From the NCBI GenBank assembly GCA_905250115.1, contig CAJNOI010000038.1:464308-528307 (forward strand): a DNA stretch of 64,000 nt, given 5' to 3'. Position 1 is the stretch's first letter; each line of letters begins with the position of its first letter. The translations under genes and the position numbers were made by a program. A model generated the notes under the pieces. The model made no database searches and had not been told where the DNA came from. It worked only from the letters and a program-made list of their open reading frames with translations. Of this stretch, positions 48,057-61,039 are shown piece by piece. Origin of the DNA: Adineta steineri (Eukaryota > Rotifera > Eurotatoria > Adinetida > Adinetidae).

Positions 48057-51000
48057 ATGGCACAGGTAAGACAACAGCATTTTTCTTCATAACAGCCATT
48101 TTAAGCAGATTTTAATATTATTTGTTGTTATCCGTTTTTAGCCATTTCCATCAAATGTTCCTGGAGCATATAATCCTCAAATGAATGGTCAACCTCAATA
48201 TAATGGACAACCTCCTCGACCGATGCATCCACAGCAAAATGGTCCTTATCCACCACCACAAATCTCTAATCATTCATCACCACAAATGGTCAATCGTCCA
48301 CCACCACCACCACAATCTCAAATGATGAACCGTCCGCCACACCCTCAAATGCCGAATCATCCATCAGGACCAATGATGAATCGTCCACCACCGCCACCTC
48401 AAATGCCGAATCATCCATCGGGACAAATGATGAATCGTCCACCACCGCCACCTCAAATGCCTGGTAGTCATCCATCAGCACAAATGATGAACCGTCCACC
48501 ACCACCACAAATGCCTGGTAGTCATCCATCAGCACAAATGATGAACCGTCCACCACCACCTCAAATGCCTGGTGGTCATCCATCAGCACAGATGATGAAC
48601 CGTCCGCCAAACCCTCAAATGCCTGGTGGTCATCCATCAGCACAAGCGATGAATCGTCCACCACACCCTCAAATGCCTAATCATCCATCGGGACAAATAA
48701 TGAATCCGTCACAAATGCCACCACAACCTTCTCATCATCCATCGGCACAGCTCGCCGGTCGTCGAACATCTCAGTTATCTCAAGTACCAACTCAACCTGG
48801 TATGTTCAATGGTCCGAATACGGGTCACCCCGGTCCACTTACTGGTACAGTAATTAATACTAATAATCCAGATATTAGAAATTTTGAACAATCACAAGTT
48901 GTTAGTCCAGTATCGAATCGATTAACACCTAGTGGTCAACACATACCGTTACCAGCATCAAACAATATATCTCCGTTTCAACAGCCACAAAGTGGATTAC
49001 CAAGTTCAAAATTTGATGGGGTGTGTCCAATTTCATTTCTATATTTGTTTTATAAAAACCTTCAAATATTTCTCTTAGAGAGAAGTGTCAAGTGGCATAC
49101 GAACAGTAAGCGACGATGATGCACTTTCAATTGTATCTATGAACAAAAAACATCTGCCTGTTTTTGCACGATTTCCATTTGATATTAGTGTAAGTGTTTA
49201 TTTCATTTACAATTAATATTACTTAATATTTGTTTATATAAAAACAAGAAAATGAAAAATAAAGGTGTATGTAAGACAAAAATAGAAGAAAATTGAAAAT
49301 TCTTTTTTTCCATTCTATCGCTAACAATAAAATAAAACAATCATCGTTTTTGACGTTGATAGCAACAGCAACGATCGACTTTGACGACTATATACATCGT
49401 AAACAATTGAAATGACACGTTCTTACATATGATTTTAATAAGTGAAAGAACAGAAAAAGAAGAATAAAAGAGAAAAATTTTTTTTTAAATATCCATGACA
49501 GATTTAAATTTGTTTTATTTGAAGTGATATACATATATAATTCATTTAGTTTCTATCACAACCAATGAGTATTACTGGTGATAATAGTATTCAAGATCTT
49601 CGTTATCGTTTAATTGAATCCGTAAGTTATTATGAAAACTATTCTTTATTAAAAATTTTGTTTTTATTAAGGACCTTAATTATCAACGTCGTACTACTGA
49701 TGAATATATTAAACGAACACGTATGTAGTTTTATAATTTTATCAGAAGAAAAAAGTTAAGAAAAATTTTACATTCCAAAAAAATCAGGATCAATTTTTAT
49801 CGTTTAAATCAGCAAGAGATTATGTATATTCATCATTATCTACTGAAATTTTGGTAAATTTTTTCGAGATTATCTCGATCCAGCCAGACGTTATTTATAT
49901 CACATAGATAAACACAGCTTTCTCTTTCCTTGGACATTTGTACACATTTTTCTCTATCATATCGTATAATATTTCTATATTTAGGTCGTATAGGGATGGA
50001 AGGTGATCCTGATTCAAAATTGGATATCGAAAGAGAATTAGAAATACAAAAAATTCAAGTTAGATAATTGATAATGATAACAAAACTGTTTTTATCAATT
50101 CTATTTTTTTTTTAAAGGCATCGTTGAATAGTGGTCGTGTATCACGTCAACCTGTACTATTATCAGATTATTCTCATGTATCTCGTTCTCAAATGAAACC
50201 TCTTAATGGTATATAGCAAATTTTTTCTTATTTTTCAAAATCAAATTTTGCAATTTAGAAATTTTGGAAGACCGACGATATGCATCAGATAATATGGATG
50301 ATTTAATTGATTCAATGGCTAGACGACATTTAGTTGATCGCGGATATGATGTATAACATTTTCAAACCAAATTTTCAAACGTTTTGTTTTCTCCATTTTC
50401 AGTTGTCTCCTGAACGTCGCCAAAGTGGTCTTGGAAATTATAGTCCCTATATAGGTATAATAGAATAGCTTAAATTTCTGTAAATATAAAGATATATTTC
50501 TTTATGTAATAGGATCTTCACCAACCGGACGACGAATGCTATTACGAAGTCAACAACGAAACGATGATATATACTTTGCAAATACACCACCGTCAAATTA
50601 TTTTGAGCATGGTTTGTTTGATATATATGAAATTTCAGTTGATATCATATTTTAACTTAAGATGGCAGTCGAACACCTACAAATGGTTTACATCATATGC
50701 TTCGATCAGGTAGTGATCCTCATTATCCTTCTCAACCAGATTACGATGATGTATGTATCTAAATATTTGATTTTATTCTTCTTAGTAAAAGAACGCGACA
50801 AAATAATTTTTTTAGGGAGGTGCAAATAATATAATGCATAGTGATTCTTCTCCAAAGTTACCCCCTATATTACAAGGATCTGATACGAATCGTTTCAATC
50901 GACCATCGTAATTATTTTTATTTACATTCGAATATAAATATCATATAATTATACATATATATAGATATGCAACAAACTCAACTCTTTATCTAGCTAGACA

Positions 51001-52869
51001 TAATTTACAAGGCTATAAAAATTATCAACAATCTATACCATTAGGTTTACCTGATCATAGTGAACATTTAATTGAATTGCCAAGTGATATATTTCTTACA
51101 TCAAAAAGAGGTGAACATTTAATTATAAATGTCAAATAAAACTTAATATTATTGCACTTAAATATTAACTGTTTGTTAAAAAATAATAAAACCTTTTCTT
51201 TTGTCACTTTCTTTATTGTTTGTGTTGTGCACTTGATTTCTTTTTATTTTATTTAATCAAAATATACCGATATACATATATATAGAAAATGCGTGTACAC
51301 ATTCATTTCTAGAACAAGATGAGTCTCCACAACGTCATCGTAGTCTTCACAAAAGTAAATCAAGAAAAGTTCGACGACATAGTATGTATATAAACATAGT
51401 TTAATTCGAAATAACATTTATTCATTTGATTAGAAACAGTTGTATCAGAAGATTCGGAATCAGATGCATCGGATGATGATGATGATGAAAATAATTTATT
51501 TAGTGATAATAATAATAATCATCATCATCATCGTCGTCATCGAAGCAAAAATAGACATGGTAAAAATTTAATTAATAAAATTATTTACAAATGAATTGAC
51601 TTGTTAAATATTTATTATATTTTCTTTTTTAATTATAGAAGAAGAACAAGGATTTTTTACTGAACGAAGTCTTCCTAAAAAAACTAAAAAGAAAAATAAA
51701 CGTGTTCGACAATTATTTCGAAAAGCAATTATTGCAGTTCTTTTTATAAAAGTTCTTAAACGTCGTGCTGTTAAAAATCATACAGTAAGTTTAACGAAAC
51801 AAAAAAAAAGACATTGTATCATATAATAATTAATTTAAAGAAACGTTCACAACAAACATTAAGTGCAACAATACATAAAATTCGTTTACAAGAAATAATG
51901 GTTGCATTACATCGAGTTTATCTTGAACCTGAAGGTCCAATTTATAATGCATTGATTCAAGCAACATCTAATACAGTTGATTTAAGAACTGCATTGAATG
52001 CATCATCAAAGAATTATTCAAACGCGATTTATGTTATTGGTGATGCAGTAAAAAATATTATTTCAAGAATTGTTGATTTTATGGTAAAAATATTTATAAT
52101 ATAAATAAGTAGATGAGTTTTGTTTTTTCAATTGTTTAGCCAAAGGATGGTGTCCTTGGTACGTCAAAAAATTCAGCTATAGCAGCACTTATTCAAAATG
52201 GTCATCCATTTCCTGATAATTATTTTTGGCAATGTGAAAAAGTTAGTTCTTTCTTCTATTTATTTTAATTAATTCTATTTTGTTTTGCAAAGGAACTTCT
52301 TGAATTTAATAAATCAAAACTTACACATATAACAAAACAACGAGCAATACTTTTGATTATCGGTAGTTTTATTTTTCGAGCACTTGTCACTACGGTAGAT
52401 TAACTTTTTTCTAATTAAATAAACACTTATTTCATCTTTTCTTCAGCTTCTTACTAAACCAATTAAATATCGATTATTACTTGGTCAGTTAACACCAACT
52501 CAATCAGCTAGTCTTAAAGTTCTAGCATCAATTCTATTTTATGTCGGTCGACGAGCAGTTAAATCTTCTCCTCAAATACTTGTATGTGTTATAAAGAAAG
52601 AGAGAAAAAAGAAAGTTAATAGTTTTTTTAATAGGCTTTGCCACATGAATGGAGTTATTCATTATACAACGATGCTAGTATTAAGCCAATTATTCAACAT
52701 TCGGAAATTAAACCAATTATAACAAAATGTGAAGTAAGTTATCTAGTTTAATTTATTAAAAAACAAACTATGTATATTTTTTTCTTCAATTAAGCAATCA
52801 TTACGTGTATGGTGTGAACAATACATTCGTCGTATTGATGCAAGTTTTGGCAAAGAATTACGATCATAA
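48057..52869 (+). CDS. Proline-rich repeat protein with conserved helical C-terminus, unknown
   Basis: Begins with a 3-codon exon (ATG GCA CAG) spliced to PFPSNVPGAYNPQMNGQPQY. About 20 exons run to TAA 52869. The N-terminal third is Pro/Gln/Met-rich, with about eight tandem copies of a 17-20-residue unit (QMPGSHPSAQMMNRPPPP). The middle is polar, with a poly-Asp stretch (51470-51495) followed by a His/Arg stretch, and several RS-like Ser/Arg runs. The last 350 residues look globular and helical (FRKAIIAVLFIKVLKRRAVK, ILLIIGSFIFRALVTTLL), with segments that may be amphipathic or buried helices rather than membrane spans. I do not recognise the family. Order of repeats and a charged linker before a conserved C-terminus suggests a scaffold. 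Exon borders in the middle part were fixed by phase. Confidence 0.65.
48340..48700 (+). repeat. Coding minisatellite, about 57-60 bp unit
   Basis: Tandem near-identical units encode MPxxHPSAQMMNRPPPPPQ. Neighbouring copies are almost identical at DNA level, including synonymous sites (for example catccatcagcacaaatgat repeats), which points to recent expansion or gene conversion. Copy number probably varies between alleles. Confidence 0.8.
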
Positions 52870-53520
52870 ATATAATTATTAACTTATTCCCTTTTGTCAA
52901 AAATTGCTCTTTTTTTTCTTCTTTTTCTATCTTCACAATTTGTTTGATTGTTTTTCTTTAATACATACAAATGAATTCCCGGACAGGTTCTACTGTCAAG
53001 GACATCATCGTTATTCTTTCCATGAAATTCTTAAGGGAAATCGTTTCTTCATCAAGTTTATATTTACTTCTCTTATTTATCTGTTACAATTTAGTCTAGT
53101 TGGTCGTTGTCTGATTGTTTCATGCTTGCACTAAAGTAAATTAATTTAAGTATCCGTTCTCTGGCGGGTTAATCGAACGATCGAGCGTGTTTATAATGTC
53201 TATTCAGTTTGTTTTTCATTATAAGTTTTCTTTCGTTTATTTCTCATGACTGCTCTCCGAACAAATGTGGTATGAAATGAAAACAAGTGTCAAGAAAAAA
53301 GAAAAGAGAGAGAGAGGAAAAAAAAGAAGATTTCAATCACAATTGGCAACAATATAAAAAGGAACTCGATAGAAATATATAGAGAGAGAGAAAAAAAAAG
53401 AATTAGGACTATGCAAGCTGTACAGGACGGCATTCACATAATTTTCTCTGTGCGTTTTCTTGTAAATATTAATAAGAGGGATTTTTGTTTTTGACTAGAA
53501 CCATCACCAATAAATAATTT
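52870..53520. other. Intergenic between convergent genes
   Basis: 3' flanks of the proline-rich gene (+) and the Shaw channel (-). AT-rich, with A-rich and GA-rich stretches around 53290-53400. No gene seen. Confidence 0.5.
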
Positions 53521-56500
53521 TTAATTAACAACTTCAGTAAGAATTGTATTTGATGAATGTATACGAGACGATGATTGTTGTACTGGTTTATTACCATCAC
53601 CTTGCGTATCAATTGTACTAGTACTATCAGTTATTGGTGATGTATTAATACTTTCAATTTTCGCTTCCACTTTTTCTGCAAAAAAATAAACATGAAATAT
53701 TTCGATTATGTTTCATATATATATGCATATATAAATATATAAACATGAACATACAATAAATTAACAAACAATTAAATATCACAACATAAATAATACATTT
53801 TGTTTTAATAACAAAATGATCATGCGAGGTATTGTAAAACAATGTGGGAGAGAGCAATAAAAGGGAATAGTTAGAATGTATTTATTATTCTAATATATAA
53901 ACTTACAAGTTTTTCATACCAATCATCACAATGGATGGTCTTCTAAAGAGATGGACTAGTTGATGATTTTTTATTTTAAATTTTCTTGTTTTTTTTCTCA
54001 TCCCCTTTTGCTTCTCCTCCCCAAAAAAAAATAAAAGATAAATCATATAGATCAAATTCAAAATTATAACGTGCTTGTGTAAAACAAAAGACAGATAATT
54101 TTGAAAAAAAAAATAATATAGATGTGCTTTATGTGACAAATATGTATATATATATATGTATGTGTTTTCCAATCGAAACGAGCAGAAATAGAATATCGTA
54201 CCTAAGTTTAAAAATGATTGAAAAATCATAGAATCTTTTTTGCTTCCCTAAACTTTGGCCACATTAGAATGATGACCGCTGATCATCGGACTAGGTTTGA
54301 TCATTGTTGTATGTTCTTCATTGTCATGTCCTATGTGAACGAATGAAATATCAACTAAATTTTCTAATATAAATATTACTAAGAATAATGATAATTAGAA
54401 AAAGTAGCAGATAAATCTATAATCCGTAAGATAGGCTCTATTCGAATAGATAGGAAAATAAATGTCGGTACATGAATCGACAAATAAATGGAATAACTAT
54501 ATTACCATCAATTGCATATAAAGACATACACATATATATGTAAAGATAGTACATTTTCTCTTGATTGGTTTTTCTAAGTAGAAATATAGCAATAGCATAA
54601 ACAAGAAGAAGAAGAAGAAGGAGTACTAGAAGATGTAATTTGCTATAAACATAGACAGATGTGTATGAATGAATATATAGATATATATATATCTATATGT
54701 TGTGATTCTCATTGAATATAGCAATGAAGAAGATGCATATATAAAAAGTAGGAGAGCTTAACGTTTCAAAAGAAAAAGATAAAATAAAGCTTATTAAGAG
54801 TCAGATGAAGATAAAAAAAGAAGAATAAAGAAATGATTAAAGCATGAATATAGGTGATATACCTTCAAGGAATGTTTGAAAACTACTGGTGACTAAATAA
54901 AATAGATTAACGAAATAAAACAATATTAAAAGTATTTTAATCTAGTTTTACAAAAATCAATCTCAATATTTTACTTTGTTTTCTTATTAAAAAATATAAT
55001 TATATGATGTTAAATAATTATCTTACCAATTCGATTATGAGTAACATTATTTTCAGTCATACCAAGTTTGGCAGCCATACCACCACCTCCTTGTTTAATA
55101 ACATTCTTTCGAGGTCCACCGCCAGGTCCTGAATCTTGGATGCTTAATGATCCACCTGGTCGTTCAGTATCCATACCAAACTTATTCATAGCTCTACCAC
55201 CAGTACCTCCTCCTGGACCTGCACCACCACCACCACCTGGACCACCGCCACCACCACCTGGACCGCCGCCACCTGCACCAGGGCCAGCTCCTCTTGGTGG
55301 TCTAACTGGTTCAACAGCCATAACTCTGCGTCGTTTCTTTGGTAATTTTGAACGTGCTTGTGTATGTGAATAATACATAGCAAAATTAGCAACAATGACA
55401 GGAACGGGTAATGCAATTGTTAATACACCTGTTAATGCACATAACCCACCAACCATCATTCCAACATAAGTTTTTGGTACCATATCACCATATCCAACTG
55501 TTGTCATTGTTACAATGGACCACCAAAGTCCAATGGGTATGGATGTAAAATCATTATCGGGATTTTTTTGTAAACGTTCAGCATAATAAATTAATGAGGC
55601 AAATATGACAATAAATAAAACAAGAAAAAATATAAGTAAAATTAATTCACGCATTGATGCTGTAAATGTATGTATAAGAATTTTTAATCCACCATAATGT
55701 CTTGTTAATTTAAATAAACGAAATATACGTGTTATAGAAAAAAATTCAAATAAATCTGTATTTGTAAATGATTCTGGTAAGATCTTATTAAATAATATAT
55801 CTAAATAAAATGATAATGTTGCAAGGAAATCAATTATATTCACGGGTGATCTAACGAAACCAAATTTTTTTGGTGATACTATAAAACGTGTTATAATTTC
55901 AAATGTAAACCAAACTAAAACAAAAGAAATTTATATATAATCTAAATTTTTTTTAAGAATTAATTTTTTATTTACCATTGCATACTATTTCAATATACTG
56001 AAATGCTTCATGTGCTTCTGTTCGTTCTTTATATAATGTATATGTTGGTGTTACATTTGTAAAATTATTTTCAATAAGTTGAATTGTTGGTACACGCATT
56101 GTGGGATGTGTTTTTAAGCAGAATGATACGATTGATACAAGGATAAAAAAGATTGAAACAACTTGTATTGCCTAATATGAAAATCATATGATGTATTATA
56201 ATTCAAAAAAAAAATAAAATATTATTTACTTTAGCAGCACTACTGGAATAAGGTTCTTCGAATAATTGCCATATACGTGGTTGTATACGTTTAAACCATG
56301 GTAATGTTTTCATATATTCTTGTAAACTCATATTTTTATGACGGATTGTTGGATCATAATCCCAACCAAATTTATGTGGAATTTCTTCTTCTGTTATCGG
56401 TTCAGCATCAAGATCTAAACGATCAAGACCAACAAGGACATCTTGTGTATCACTAAATACAGAAAAATAAATAAACAAAATCGTTTATCTCTAATAGATT

Positions 56501-56916
56501 TAATTACGTACCGATGGGTTGTATATGTCATCCAGCAACAGGGCTCAACTTGATTTGCATCAAGGCCCCAATATTCAAGTTCAGTTTCAAATAATGGACC
56601 ACATACATCAGTAGGATAATGTAATTTACCAGTACGATAATAATTAAGTATTTGTGCAAATACACCTGGATGTCGATCGAAATAGTATTCATTAAGGACA
56701 GCATCGTAATTTGAGAGAGCTTCAGTAAGACGGGAGAGACGTGTAGCTGGTATTTTTTTTAATGTTGCTTTGTCTTTGAAAATGAAAAAAAAAATAAAGA
56801 AATCAAACATTTATTTATACTAATTTTTAAAGAAGTCAATAGATTAATAGATACATACATGTTTCATGACGGATACCACCTACATTTAGGATAACCCGAT
56901 TATCGGCATCGGCCAT
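53521..56916 (-). CDS. Shaw/Kv3-type voltage-gated potassium channel
   Basis: Starts [20 protein letters not shown] (first intron after ACA-T). The next exons carry the T1 tetramerisation domain ([39 protein letters not shown], zinc-site CCWM) and S1 to S6. S4 is [20 protein letters not shown], the pore has [15 protein letters not shown]6 has [12 protein letters not shown] juxtamembrane [17 protein letters not shown] follows, nearly identical to what I recall of Drosophila Shaw. The T1 Zn-binding residues mark a non-Shaker subfamily. The cytoplasmic tail has a long Gly/Pro tract (55190-55290). Downstream lie a 30-bp exon (54863-54892), an 83-bp exon with its own stop (54248-54330) and a last exon (53521-53675). 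All three enter in phase 1, so alternative C-termini are possible. The channel makes fast, delayed-rectifier or leak K+ current in neurons. Confidence 0.9.
54248..54330 (-). CDS. Alternative C-terminal exon of the Shaw channel (stop-bearing)
   Basis: Acceptor at 54331 (gttcacatag). The exon reads [20 protein letters not shown] and ends NVAKV, stop at 54248-54250. It accepts phase 1, the same as the last exon at 53521-53675 ([20 protein letters not shown], ending TEVVN). Use of one ending excludes the other. KCNC genes are known for alternative C-termini; which ends are used here needs transcripts. Confidence 0.6.
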
Positions 56917-59900
56917 ACGATATATATCAACAACTATCAAGAAGGTTCCGTAATTTGTTTGAACGACAAACACATCGATGGTAATGATGGTGCTCTTATG
57001 TATAATTTGAGCCGTCAGATCAAGACGTAGCAAGAACGAGTTTATATCTTCATACATATAGCTGATGTGTGGCCTGTCATGCAAAGCACCGGTCAACAGC
57101 AACAGCACAATCTGAAATAAGAAATAATTATTCAAACTGTTCTCTTTTCGTCTTTTATCAACCACAAATTAGAGTACATATGAGTAATAGAAACACCCAC
57201 ATATATCTATATATAATATATATATATATAAGAACTAAGACATTAATCTACAAGTTTCTTGTAAAAGAACGAAGTGATTGATGTAGCGATCGGGTAACGT
57301 TACTCATAGAAACGAAGAGAAATACGAGAGAGATAAAAAAAAAGATGGAGAGATAGACAAATCAGCTACATGTGAAACAAGTAAATTGCGTTGGGAATGC
57401 GATCAAGTCATGCACACACGAGTACTTCACCAGAACAATTTTGTATGTCATAGAACGTCGACAAGCAAAAATGACGATGATGATCGAGTGATACGGCAAC
57501 TGAGAGAGAGGAAAGAAAAAAAAGATGAGTGTTGCTAGAACTTGTGTATATGTGTTTCCATAAAGAAGAAAAAAAACCCGTTGTTTTCTTTATATACGTC
57601 AACAATGTAAAAAAGCATACCGGTAGAAAATTAAATATGAAAACAAGTATATTTATATATTATTCTTACATATTTGTTATGCTATTTGATTCTGTAACGT
57701 AAATACACTTGATCAGTTCTGACAAAGACATGAAAAAAAAAATTATAAAAAGAAAATATAAAGAGTTTTCTCGATCTTTTTAAATTATTTAGATCACGTA
57801 CTTTGATCAAATGTCAATAAACATAAGATAGACATTTGAGAGTGAAAGTAGGAGACGATAAAATGAAGCAAGGATGGTTAACACTCTATTTTTCCGACCG
57901 GAGGAGAAAAAACCATTAGCAATTAGACAAAAACATCATCATCATCTTGAAATATATATATTTACTTCTTGATCATATTATCTTTTCTTCTGGCTAAATG
58001 TTCGGAAGAAAAAAAAGATCATTCGATTTATAGAAGTCATAAGACTTATTTAGATTTCTTTTATATTTTCATCTTGTCTATTGCTAGGACGTTGTCTTAG
58101 GGTCTATGTATGCGCCTGTAAATGATGACAGTCATATCAAAAAACGATCTAACATATAGACGCCTTGTAGGCGCAAACCAGATCATTAGTCTTTGTTGCA
58201 TAGACAGATGAGAAAGATAGAAGAAAAGACAGACAAAGATGAAGTGTCAAAGAAGATAGGTCCGAATCAATAATCTTTTTGCATCTTTATCAAGTATATA
58301 GATTTTCTAACAGTTGTTCGTTTGAATTTCTAGTGATAAGACAAAACAAGATTAATGTTAGTTTATGTAGGAAAAGAATGTGTCTACTACTACTATATGT
58401 TTCTATTTATAAACAACTCACCTTGGCAATGTAATTATAATATTTGCTAGCGGACACAGTTTCTCGTATCTCGATGTTCAATCTAACCAAGTGGAATTGA
58501 TCATGGCACACACGGATAAGAATAAGGGAAACGCTAGAAAAGAGAAACGACAAGAGAGCAGAACATCGAAAATAAAAGAGATTAAATCGTTGACGTGTAT
58601 GCTGTAGCTGAAGAAGCTTGCTTCAGTCTTTTCCGTTAGTATACCCTAGCATAAACATATATAACAAATGGAAAGAGAAGAGAAAAAAAATTATATAATT
58701 GAGAAAAGCGCGACGACGCCAAAAGAAGGACTCTATGAAAGAGCACAAAAGAAAACTAAAAAAAGAAAAAAAAAATGATGAGAGAAAACTATTTCTCTTA
58801 TAATCAGGTGGAAACAAAGACTCTTTATTCAATAATTGTCGCGTCACATAAGATCTGAAGAAGAAGAAAAAAAGTGTCATATACTAAACAAAACGAAATG
58901 GGTAACATGTGTATTAAAAAAAACCGAAAATATGAATAAAAACGGAAGAACATCATTATATCTTAATGATTATCGTCATTTTTTTTCTCTGAAAAGAAAG
59001 ACAAATGTCAATAATAAAATTACAGGATGAACATATTTATGAAAGAAGAAAAAAAAAGGAAAAAAAATATAGTTTTTAAACAAAAGAAACTGTTTTCAGT
59101 AAAGATGATGAAAAGAAGAAGAGGAACGTGAATGACGGGAAGACCGGTAAGCGTCTATCACCACTCGAGCCGACAGCTAATTTGTAAAATATATAAATGA
59201 AAGATCGTTACGCATATGTATGCAAGAATATGCAGGGAAATGGCAAACAGCAGCTCGATTAATGTCAAACGATGATGCTTGGTAGCATCTTGCCGTGCGT
59301 GACATGCACTTTTATAGGCGTTGATGGACAGAAAAGCAGCGTACATATAGCAATTATAATAGCAATAGAAAAAAGACAAGAAACAAACATAATCAAGAAA
59401 AATCATGTACAGATCTAATAATATTAGAGCAACAAAAGACAAGAAAAATAGATATATCAAGATGACTATTTCAGAATAATGTTAACAACTAGGCATATGC
59501 AATATCCTGTCGTCGATGTCATTAATAAAAATGACAAGACAATAAAATGATTCGTTTCAAAATATGTTTATGTAGACATACATAGCATAGTAAATCTATT
59601 ATACTTACTTGAATATAAAGAATCATATAATAGCATGCAATGATTTTCTCTATTTTCCTGTTCACTATGTCTCTATGTTGGCATGTTGAATGTATATATA
59701 TATATGCTTGAGTGTATATGTGAGAATGTGAGGAACATCTTTGACAACAATGACAATGATAAAGAATAAGAAGCAGAAGGAGAAGAAGAATAAGAAGAAG
59801 AGTATTTTATTACGGTTATGATTGCTTTTCTCTTTACTTACTGCTATTACTCTTCCTACTACTGCTGTTGTTAGCATTATCTTCTCTTTCAATCTCAGTA

Positions 59901-61039
59901 TTCATCCTTAAACACATGTTTTTCTTGTCTAAATATAATGCAAGCTGTAGAACAAGTGATGATTGTGATGGGAAAAGCAACGGAAGAGAATTCTTTTCGT
60001 TTCTCTTTCTCTTCTACTACTTGCTTTTCTGCTTTCTCTCCTACTATTTATCATGCTTTTTTCTCCTTTTTTTTTGTAGTCTCTTATCATGACTATAGAC
60101 GATCGCAAATTGTAGCAAAAAAAAAGAATAGGACATAACAGAGTAGAGTGTTGTGAGAGTCATTTTGAACGAGAAGCAAAAGATAAAGTTTCCTTTGTTC
60201 ATCAATAAAAAACGCTTTTTCTTTCGCTCGTTCTCTCCTTCTTCTACTTCTATCCTTACATAGTGCTACTAACGCCTCCGCTGTTAACATTGTCTTGTTG
60301 GCGAGCAAGTAATGGAAGAAAGGGTGCGGCAAAGCAGCTAGGCTATTTCCCGTTTTGTTTCCAAGATCACTTTCGCTTTTACTTCCTTTCCCTCTCTCTC
60401 TCTCTCTCTCATTCTCTTTCTGACTCTTTTTCTTTCTCGTATGTGTATGCTTTCGTTGATTGTCGACAGTTCATTCTGATGTATGACAATTGTAAAACAT
60501 CGTGCAATACATGTGCACAATTTATCACGGATAATACCCATCAGAAAATTTTATTAATAGCTCAAATCAATCTTGTTGCATTCTTGATTTTTATAGTAAA
60601 TATATATACATATATCAAAAAAAAACAATTAAATTTATAGTAACATTCAACACTATTGAAGAAACATTGGTTAAAATTGAAAGCAAAACTAATTGAATTA
60701 GATTCTTTACAATACTCTGTTGCTTGTCTTCTTAATATAATTTAATTGAGAATATCTTGAATTTTTGTCATCTTTATGTATGAACTAATCATTATTAAAG
60801 ATTTTAACATTAATGAATAGAGACAATATTACATGGTGATTGTGCAATTTTTGCCACGTTGTCATATTAAACGTGGCAAAAGAAATGTAAGCCCACATAC
60901 GTTACTTCATGACGCACGGCTGACTATTTAAAAAAACGTCATTCTTTTATATATATACCGTAGATTTTTTTTTACTTCTACAGACAAACAACATTCGAAT
61001 AAAGTAAAACATAAAATTTCATATTATTTCAAATACAAT
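56917..61039. other. 4.1-kb region upstream of the Shaw channel and ARF-like genes
   Basis: Contains the divergent upstream regions of the channel (-) and the ARF-like gene (+). There are several open frames of 65-125 codons, all Phe/Leu/Ser- or Lys-rich readings of CT- or GA-rich DNA without motifs; none was called. A (CT)n tract lies at about 60388-60409. The length suggests large regulatory DNA or 5' UTR exons of the channel, which would be typical for a neuronal gene; the sequence does not prove it. Confidence 0.5.
60849..60881. promoter_or_regulatory. 12-bp-stem hairpin upstream of the ARF-like gene
   Basis: ttttgccacgtt and aacgtggcaaaa are perfect inverted copies around a 9-nt loop (gtcatatta), about 160 bp before the ATG at 61040. 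A TATA-like stretch (tatatatata) at about 60948-60957 sits 80-90 bp before the ATG, so this hairpin would lie just upstream of the core promoter. It may be a paired factor-binding site with CACGTT/AACGTG half-sites; function is inferred. Confidence 0.35.

Noticed and set aside
48290..48664. 124-codon minus-strand frame
   Set aside because: Antisense reading of the proline-rich minisatellite.
59158..59460. 100-codon hydrophobic minus-strand frame
   Set aside because: Composition is biased, no splice partner or family match; could be a 5' UTR reading of the channel gene.
60263..60640. 125-codon + strand frame
   Set aside because: Crosses a CT microsatellite and has poly-Ser/Leu content; no resemblance to a known protein.
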